A DNA stretch of 64,000 bases from Salipiger sp. H15 (GTDB taxonomy: Bacteria > Pseudomonadota > Alphaproteobacteria > Rhodobacterales > Rhodobacteraceae). Each line of letters begins with the position of its first letter. Within the stretch, counting starts at the first letter, position 1. The stretch lies in the NCBI RefSeq assembly GCF_040409955.1, contig NZ_CP123384.1, positions 2,613,501-2,677,500 on the forward strand, in the 5' to 3' direction. A model generated the notes under the pieces. The model was not told the origin of the DNA, ran no database searches, and saw only the letters and a program-made list of their open reading frames with translations. Position numbers and translations under genes: made by a program. This document shows positions 57,774 to 64,000 of the stretch, piece after piece.

Positions 57774-59216
57774 TCATTCGCCGTAGGCCATGGCCGGCAA
57801 CCACGTGGTCAGCGCCGGGAACTCGAAGACGATGAGCAGGCCGAGGAGCTGGAGCATCACGAAGGGCACGATCCCCTTGTAGATGTGGCCCAGCGTGACG
57901 CCCGGCGGGCAGACGCCCTTGAGGTAGAAGAGCGCGAAGCCCACCGGCGGTGTCAGGAACGAGGTCTGCAGCGTCACCGCCACGAGGATCGCGAACCACA
58001 CCACCTGCGGGTCGCGCACCTGGTCGAAGCCGGGCACGGCGATGTCGAGCCCCTGGATGATCGGCAGCATCAGCGGCATGATGATGATGGTGATCTCGAT
58101 CCAGTCGAGCAGGAAACCGAGGCAGAAGACGATGAACAGGATGAAGCCGATCGTCAGGTAGGGGTTGTCGAAGGCCGAGAGCACCAGGTGCTGCACGATC
58201 TCGTCCCCGCCGAAGCGGCGCAGCACGAAGGCGAAGAAGTTCGCCGCGAGGAAGATGCCGGTGATGTAGCCCGCCGTGTTGAGCGTCGAGCGTGCCACCT
58301 CGCGGAACACCTTCCAGTCGAGCTTGCGGTTGATCAGCGCCAGCACCGTCGCGCCGAGCGCGCCGAGGCCCGAGGCCTCGGTCGGGGTGGCGATGCCGAC
58401 GAAGATCGAGCCCAGCACGAGCAGGATCAGGAACATCGGCGGCACCACCGCCAGCGCCACCTCCTTGACCTCGTCCATGCCCACCTTGCCGGATTTCTCC
58501 GGTGCGGGCATCGAGGAGGGCGAGATGAAGCCGTAGATCACGATGAAGACGATGTAGAGCGCGCCGAGGATGAGCCCCGGGAAGAGCGCCCCCATGAAGA
58601 GGTCGCCGAGCGAGATCGCCAGCTGGTCCGACATGATCACCAGCATGATCGACGGCGGGATCAGGATCCCGAGCGTGCCGGCGCTCGCGATGGTCCCGGT
58701 CGCGATGGGTTTCGAGTAGTTCTGCGCCATCATCGCGGGCAGGGCCATCACCCCGAGCAGCGTCACCGAGGCGCCGATCACCCCGGTCGAGGCGGCGAGG
58801 ATGATGCCGATCAGCAGCACGGTCAGCGACAGGCCGCCGCGCAGCGAGCCGAAGAGCTTCTGCATCGCGTGCATCATGCGCTGCGCCACGCCCGACTGGT
58901 CGAGCATCAACCCCATGTAGATGAACATCGGCAGCGCCACGAGCACCGGGTTGTTGACGATGTTGCCGAAGAGACGGCCGGACAGCGCCAGCAGGCGGTT
59001 GTACTCGAGCCCGATGCGGTCGAACTCGATCACGTCCTTGAACTCGGCGCGGAACGGGTCGAGCAGGATCTGCGACAGGATGACGAAGATCAGGCTCACC
59101 CCGACCAGCGACATCGCCACGGGGATGCCTCGGAACAGCATGTAGATGAAGGTCAGGAACATCGCCGCGACGGCGATCTCGTTCAGCGTCAGGTATTGGC
59201 CGAGAAAGTGCAGCAT
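57774..59216 (-). CDS. TRAP transporter large permease (DctM family)
   Basis: A 480-residue twelve-helix sodium-coupled permease. Family features are GIILAASTGVIGASVTLLGV, SAGTLGILIPPSIMLVI and GFLLDWIEITIIIMPLMLPI. The start was taken at ATG 59216 (MLHFLGQYLTLNE), with AAGGAG 10 bases upstream inside dctQ; the frame reaches further to 59255 but overlaps dctQ coding sequence. It lies one base after the dctQ stop. Together with the DctQ and DctP proteins it should import an organic acid. Confidence 0.93.
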   Translation of the reverse strand: MLHFLGQYLTLNEIAVAAMFLTFIYMLFRGIPVAMSLVGVSLIFVILSQILLDPFRAEFKDVIEFDRIGLEYNRLLALSGRLFGNIVNNPVLVALPMFIYMGLMLDQSGVAQRMMHAMQKLFGSLRGGLSLTVLLIGIILAASTGVIGASVTLLGVMALPAMMAQNYSKPIATGTIASAGTLGILIPPSIMLVIMSDQLAISLGDLFMGALFPGLILGALYIVFIVIYGFISPSSMPAPEKSGKVGMDEVKEVALAVVPPMFLILLVLGSIFVGIATPTEASGLGALGATVLALINRKLDWKVFREVARSTLNTAGYITGIFLAANFFAFVLRRFGGDEIVQHLVLSAFDNPYLTIGFILFIVFCLGFLLDWIEITIIIMPLMLPIIQGLDIAVPGFDQVRDPQVVWFAILVAVTLQTSFLTPPVGFALFYLKGVCPPGVTLGHIYKGIVPFVMLQLLGLLIVFEFPALTTWLPAMAYGE

Positions 59217-59217
59217 C

Positions 59218-60006
59218 TCAGCGCTCCTTCCGCGCGAGGAGCCGCGCCACGACAATCACGACCACGGTGGCGACGAGGGCCAGCGCGATGGTCTTCTTCA
59301 TTTCCCACGGCCCGACCGCGAAATCGTCGAAGATCGCGGCGCGGGTGGCGGTGCGGATGCTGTCCACCTCGGGGTCGGTCACCATCAGCCAGCCGACGCA
59401 GGCGTACCAGATGACCAGCTGCAGCCCGAACACGGTCGAGGGCAGGGCGAAGAGCAGCTGCTTCCACAGCAGCGGCCGGGTCAGCTGCGACAGGTGCCGC
59501 ACGTAGGCCGCCCAGATCGCGATGCCGATGACGATGAAGCTGACGTTCATCAGCGACTTCAGGATCCACAGGTTGTGCAACCCGTTCGGGCTCGACGAGC
59601 CCTCGTCGGCGATGATGGCGGTGAGCGCGTAGTCCAGCGTCACGTCCCAGCACAGCATGATGAACGGCAGGAACAGCCAGACCAGCGCGATGATGTCGAT
59701 GATCAGCCGCTTCCGCCGCTCGAAATTGTCATAGAAGATGTCGACGCGCACGTGGCTGCCCGTGGTCACCGCGTAGGCGATGCCGATCAGCACGGCGATG
59801 CCGTAGAGCCACCACTGCAGATCGTCGAGCCAGGCCTGGTTGTGGCCGGTGCCGCGCAGGATCACCTGCGCGCAGATGGCGACGATCAGGATGGGAAAGA
59901 GCCACGCGACGAGATTGGACAGGTGCACGATGAACCTGTCGCCCCGGTTCTGGTCCTTGCGTCCGATCTCTCCGGGGTCGGAGATGGCGACCTTGAATTC
60001 CTCCAC
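59218..60006 (-). CDS. TRAP transporter small permease (DctQ family)
   Basis: A 262-residue four-helix membrane subunit, longer than the roughly 170 residues of the DctQ prototype but normal for the TakQ/mannitol-chloroaromatic subgroup. Helices include IVHLSNLVAWLFPILIVAIC and LLFALPSTVFGLQLVIWY. The conserved part TTGSHVRVDIFYDNFERRKR lies near residue 90. GTG 60006 was preferred over a TTG at 60069 because AAGGACAAGG precedes it. It is separated from dctP by 143 bases that contain a strong hairpin. Confidence 0.85.
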   Translation of the reverse strand: MEEFKVAISDPGEIGRKDQNRGDRFIVHLSNLVAWLFPILIVAICAQVILRGTGHNQAWLDDLQWWLYGIAVLIGIAYAVTTGSHVRVDIFYDNFERRKRLIIDIIALVWLFLPFIMLCWDVTLDYALTAIIADEGSSSPNGLHNLWILKSLMNVSFIVIGIAIWAAYVRHLSQLTRPLLWKQLLFALPSTVFGLQLVIWYACVGWLMVTDPEVDSIRTATRAAIFDDFAVGPWEMKKTIALALVATVVVIVVARLLARKER

Positions 60007-60113
60007 GGGCCTTGTCCTTTGTTCTGCCTGCCTTGTGGGATCGGCGTCCGGGCTCCGTGGAGGCCGCAACGCGAAAACGGCGCGCCCCCGAAGGTCCTGG
60101 CGCGCCGGAGGGG

Positions 60114-60133
60114 GCCGGGCCCGGGGGCCCGGC
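60114..60133 (-). repeat. Hairpin between the TRAP binding-protein and permease genes
   Basis: GCCGGGCCC (60114-60122) and GGGCCCGGC (60125-60133) form a nine-base stem 16 bases after the binding-protein stop. No U tract follows on the minus strand, so readthrough is expected; it may protect the dctP part of the mRNA. Confidence 0.5.
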
Positions 60134-60149
60134 GGTCAGCCGTCTTGCC

Positions 60150-61199
60150 TCAATTCCAGGGGCGCGGCAGGTAGATGTTGTTGAACCAGGTCTTGTAGCC
60201 CGCGCGGAACTCGCTCAGGTCGGCCCAGGCCTTGGCGAACATCTCGTCCTCGGCCTTCAGCTCTTCCACGACCTCGAGCCAGGCGGTCTCGAACTGCTTG
60301 AGCTGCTCGGGGGTCCAGTTCTTGATCGTCACGCCATGCTGCTCGACGTTCTCGACCATGGCCGGGAAGTTCTTGGCTTCACCTTCCGCGAAGTTGTCGG
60401 TGAGGTTGGCCATGCAGGCGATCTCGATCTGCTTCTGGCTCTTCTCGTCGAGGTCTTCCCAGCGATCCTTGTTGATCAGCAGTTCGAACATGGTGGCGGG
60501 CTGGTGCCAGCCGGGGAAGTAGTTGTACTTGGCGATGTTGTAGAAGCCGAGGTTGGCGTCCACGATCGGCATCGAGAACTCGGTCGCGTCGATCGCGCCG
60601 CGCTCCAGCGCCGGGAAGATGTCGCCCGCGCCGAGCAGCGAGGTCGACACGCCCAGCTTCTGCATCACCTCGGCGCCGAGGCCGAAGAAGCGCATGTTCA
60701 GGCCCTTGAGATCGTCGAGCGAGTTGATCTCCTTCTTGAACCAGCCCGAGGTCTCGGGGGCGTAGGAGCCGCAGAGCACCACGTGCACGTTGTAGCCGTT
60801 GGTGTCGTACATTTCCTGGAACAGCTTCATGCCGTCGTCGTAGAGCATCCAGGCGAGCATCTCGCCGGGCTCGGGGCCGAAGGGCACGGCGGCAAAGAGG
60901 CCGGCGGCGGGCATCTTGCCCTGCCAGTAGCCCGAGGTCGAATAGGCCGCGTCCACCGAGCCGTTCGACACGGCATCCAGCATCTCGAGCGCGGGGACGA
61001 GTTCACCCGGATCGAAATGTTCGAAGGCCACGCTGTCGGAGATCGAGTTGATCTTGTCGACGAAGTTGACGGCGGCGGTGCCGAGGATCGGCAGGTTCTT
61101 GGAATAGCCCGAGGTCATCTCGAGCGTTTCCTGCGCCGAGGCCGCACCGACAAATGCGAAGGCGGCGGCCGAAACGGCCGTGAAGGTCTTGTTGATCAT
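60150..61199 (-). CDS. TRAP transporter solute-binding protein (DctP family, TakP-like)
   Basis: A 349-residue periplasmic binding protein. The signal peptide is [20 protein letters not shown] with cleavage after ASA near residue 22. The mature protein contains [20 protein letters not shown], the conserved [19 protein letters not shown] and [15 protein letters not shown], close in layout to TakP and related 2-oxo-acid or monocarboxylate binders. The ligand is inferred only at that level. AGGGAGGAT precedes ATG 61199. Two 8-base direct repeats lie about 55 bases upstream. Confidence 0.92.
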   Translation of the reverse strand: MINKTFTAVSAAAFAFVGAASAQETLEMTSGYSKNLPILGTAAVNFVDKINSISDSVAFEHFDPGELVPALEMLDAVSNGSVDAAYSTSGYWQGKMPAAGLFAAVPFGPEPGEMLAWMLYDDGMKLFQEMYDTNGYNVHVVLCGSYAPETSGWFKKEINSLDDLKGLNMRFFGLGAEVMQKLGVSTSLLGAGDIFPALERGAIDATEFSMPIVDANLGFYNIAKYNYFPGWHQPATMFELLINKDRWEDLDEKSQKQIEIACMANLTDNFAEGEAKNFPAMVENVEQHGVTIKNWTPEQLKQFETAWLEVVEELKAEDEMFAKAWADLSEFRAGYKTWFNNIYLPRPWN

Positions 61200-61507
61200 G
61201 GTATCCTCCCTGTGTCGGCACCCCCTCCCAAGGGCACCGCAGGCAATTCATGCCTAACGAAACGCTAACGAAGCCTCACGGCGCTGTGAATACCCAGTTA
61301 TGCGTAGGTCTTGGCAAGATAATTGCTGACGCTGGGGAAGTTACGGAAGATTCCGCCGCGCCGCTTGTGCCGCCGCGCCGCCTTCGCCTTTCATCTTTCT
61401 GCAAATACTCAAATCCGGCCGCCGCATCCGCCGCGCCCCGGCATGGGCGCTTTTCATCCGCGCGGTCCTGCGCTATTCCCGCGCGAAACGGGGTCTCGGA
61501 GGTTGGC
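61200..61507. other. Divergent intergenic region TRAP operon / purM
   Basis: These 308 bases separate the TRAP binding-protein gene and purM. They hold the direct repeats CTAACGAA at 61254-61261 and 61265-61272 (11 bases apart, one helical turn) and repeat copy 9 at 61387-61411. A GGAGG ribosome site lies just before purM. No convincing sigma-70 promoter could be fixed for either gene, and no RNA gene or riboswitch is seen. Confidence 0.5.
61387..61411 (-). repeat. Composite intergenic repeat, copy 9 (module A)
   Basis: CTTTCATCTTTCTGCAAATA followed by CTC is the minus-strand form of GAGTATTTGCAGAAAGATGA, very close to the coxS-coxL copy. It lies about 100 bases before the purM start. Confidence 0.65.
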
Positions 61508-62550
<1,043 letters not shown>

Positions 62551-62554
<4 letters not shown>

Positions 62555-63141
62555 AACGCGTCGCGATCTTCATCTCGGGCGGCGGCTCCAACATGGTGAC
62601 GCTGGCCGAGAGCATGACCGGGGATCACCCCGCGCGTCCGGTGCTGGTGCTGTCGAACAACGCCGATGCGGGCGGGCTGAGGAAGGCCGAGGCGATGGGC
62701 ATTCCCACCGCCGTCGTCGACCACCGCCCGTTCAAGGGCGACCGTCCCGGCTTCGAGGCGGCGCTGCAGGCCGAGCTCGACAAGGCGCAGCCCGACATCC
62801 TCTGCCTTGCGGGGTTCATGCGCGTGCTGACCGCCGGCTTCGTCGAGCCGTGGAAGGGGCGGATGCTGAACATCCACCCCTCGCTGCTGCCGAAGTACCG
62901 CGGGCTGCACACCCATGCGCGGGCGCTGGAGGCGGGCGATGCCGAGCATGGCTGCACCGTGCACGAGGTCACGCCCGAGCTTGACGACGGCCCGCTGCTG
63001 GGACAGGCGCGGGTGCCGGTGCTGGCAGGCGATACGCCCGACAGCCTCGCCGCGCGCGTCCTCGAGATGGAGCACAGGCTCTACCCGGCGGTGCTGCGCC
63101 GCTTCGCCGCGGGCGACCGCACGCCGGTGCTTCTGCCTTAA
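62551..63141 (+). CDS. purN: Phosphoribosylglycinamide formyltransferase
   Basis: A 196-residue 10-formyltetrahydrofolate-dependent GAR transformylase. The start [15 protein letters not shown] is the phosphate-binding loop, FMRVLTAGF and [20 protein letters not shown] contain the catalytic Asn-His pair, and [20 protein letters not shown] holds the catalytic aspartate region. The start is GTG 62551, overlapping the purM stop (GTGA), so the pair is translationally coupled. Its own stop overlaps by four bases with the convergent small ORF. Confidence 0.95.
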
Positions 63142-63323
63142 TGCGTCACGCGATGGCCGGCGGCGTTGCCGTGCCAGTCGATCGGCGCCGCGCCCGGGTC
63201 GGGCGCGGTGAGCGCGGGCAGGCCGACGAGCGCCAGCAGAGCGATCGCCGCCCAGAGCGAGGCATGGCCGCCGCGCACGGCGGGGCGGTGGGTGTAGCTG
63301 TAGGCAAGGTCGAGCGAGGTCAT
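63138..63323 (-). CDS. Small single-helix protein, hypothetical
   Basis: A 61-residue ORF that I do not recognise. It has one hydrophobic segment (LWAAIALLALVGLPALTAP, residues 23-41), which would anchor it in the membrane, and a histidine-containing tail ([12 protein letters not shown]). A ribosome site AGGGAGAC precedes ATG 63323. It converges with purN, the two stops overlapping by four bases. The start region and length are plausible, but there is no family evidence. Confidence 0.5.
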   Translation of the reverse strand: MTSLDLAYSYTHRPAVRGGHASLWAAIALLALVGLPALTAPDPGAAPIDWHGNAAGHRVTH

Positions 63324-63594
63324 GGGAGGTCTCCCTTTGGATGTGCCGGGGGGATCAGGAGTGCCCTCAAGATAGGCGATCCGCAGCCTTCGCGAAAACG
63401 AATGCTTGTCACGTCACCCATCACGGGTCTTGATGCTTTTATCCGCGACGGGCTCGCTCGGTGACCGGCTTGCAACCTCAGCACTGCGAAAATGCCGCTC
63501 CGGCGCGCTTTCGGCTGCTGCCGCTTTGAACTTCACGCGCCGACGGTGTAGGACGCGCGATAACCAAGACCAACAAGAACGGGCCGGTGCACGA

Positions 63595-64000
63595 ATGAAG
63601 ACATTGACCAAGACCGAAGAGCTTGCAGAGTTCTGCGCCGAGGCCGCCAGCGCGCCCTACGTGACAGTGGACACCGAGTTCCTGCGCGAGCGCACCTATT
63701 ACTCCAAGCTCTGCCTCATCCAGCTGGCGATCCCCGGCAAGGGCGAAGAGAACGCCGTGCTGGTCGATCCGATGGTCGACGGCCTGTCGCTCGAGCCGCT
63801 GATGGAGCTCTTCCGCAACACCGCGGTGGTCAAGGTCTTCCACGCAGCACGGCAGGATCTCGAGATCTTCTTCGTCGACCACGGCGTCATCCCCGAGCCG
63901 CTCTTCGACACGCAGGTCGCGGCGATGGTCTGCGGCTTCGGCGAGCAGGTGGGCTACGAGACGCTGGTCAAGCGCATCGCCAAGCAGCAGCTCGACAAGA
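63595..64000 (+). CDS. rnd: Ribonuclease D, 3' end outside window
   Basis: The first 135 residues of an RNase D, a 3'-5' exoribonuclease that trims tRNA and other stable RNA. The DEDD exonuclease domain is visible: [20 protein letters not shown] is motif I (Asp and Glu metal ligands), and [15 protein letters not shown] is motif II with its aspartate. The gene runs past base 64000, so motif III and the HRDC domain are not seen. ATG 63595 was chosen by the usual family N-terminus; no strong ribosome site is present. About 270 bases without a recognised feature precede it. Confidence 0.9.
   Translation, partial: MKTLTKTEELAEFCAEAASAPYVTVDTEFLRERTYYSKLCLIQLAIPGKGEENAVLVDPMVDGLSLEPLMELFRNTAVVKVFHAARQDLEIFFVDHGVIPEPLFDTQVAAMVCGFGEQVGYETLVKRIAKQQLDK

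Noticed and set aside
56484..59414. A 976-codon open frame opposite the glycosyltransferase and TRAP permease
   Set aside because: Shadow frame with charged repeats and no domain; the minus-strand genes have family motifs.

Overview
The window is a GC-rich (clearly over 60 percent), gene-dense chromosomal stretch of an alphaproteobacterium. It most likely comes from a marine-type member of the Rhodobacterales (Roseobacter group). The reasons are the aglEFGAK alpha-glucoside operon next to a complete glycogen operon, a form II CO-dehydrogenase-like coxSLM set, an alphaproteobacterial SOS box (GTTC-N7-GTTC) before uvrA, large-subunit TRAP transporters, and short intergenic repeats of a kind common in that group. 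No search was run; all family names come from motifs read in the translations. I see no IS element, prophage, CRISPR array, tRNA or rRNA.

Layout. 1-2.1 kb: end of an acyl carrier protein gene, a translationally coupled NodE-like ketosynthase, and an FMN reductase. 2.2-9.3 kb: central carbon genes gap, tkt and eno on the minus strand, alternating with a DUF808 membrane protein and a coiled-coil/zapA pair on the plus strand. 9.6-10.8 kb: a MscS-type channel. 10.8-28.1 kb: one unbroken minus-strand series aglR-bgl-glk-glgP-glgB-glgC-glgA-glgX-malQ-pgm-eamA. 28.4-34.8 kb: the divergent aglE-F-G-A-K operon. 35-37.9 kb: uvrA. 38-39.8 kb: a small secreted protein, an enoyl-CoA hydratase and a thioesterase. 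40-44.5 kb: coxG-coxS-coxL-coxM. 44.6-48.8 kb: cobQ, yitT, a secreted protein and icd on the minus strand. 48.9-50.8 kb: a small membrane protein and a chemoreceptor. 50.9-57.7 kb: MFS exporter, DsbA-like protein, a valine-catabolic module and a glycosyltransferase. 57.8-61.2 kb: a TRAP transporter. 61.5-64 kb: purM-purN, a tiny ORF and the start of rnd.

How the genes fit together. AglEFGK would import alpha-glucosides, AglA would hydrolyse them, Glk would phosphorylate glucose, and Pgm, GlgC, GlgA and GlgB would store it as glycogen. GlgP, GlgX and MalQ would release it again. AglR sits between the two halves, with a near-perfect and a perfect CAAAGCGCTTTG operator in front of aglR and aglE. 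Gap and eno share a different palindrome (TGTTAGCG/CGCTAACA type) just upstream of their predicted -35 boxes, which suggests joint control by a LacI-type regulator of central carbon flow. The GAPDH lacks the aspartate expected for NAD specificity.

The least explained material is between genes. One composite element has nine full or partial copies: a GTATTTGGAAAGATGAAAG-like module and, in four copies, a double hairpin whose first stem covaries between copies. A second family consists of twin palindromes centred on TTCGAA. One copy between aglE and aglF is enclosed by a 12-bp outer stem, giving a potential three-way junction.
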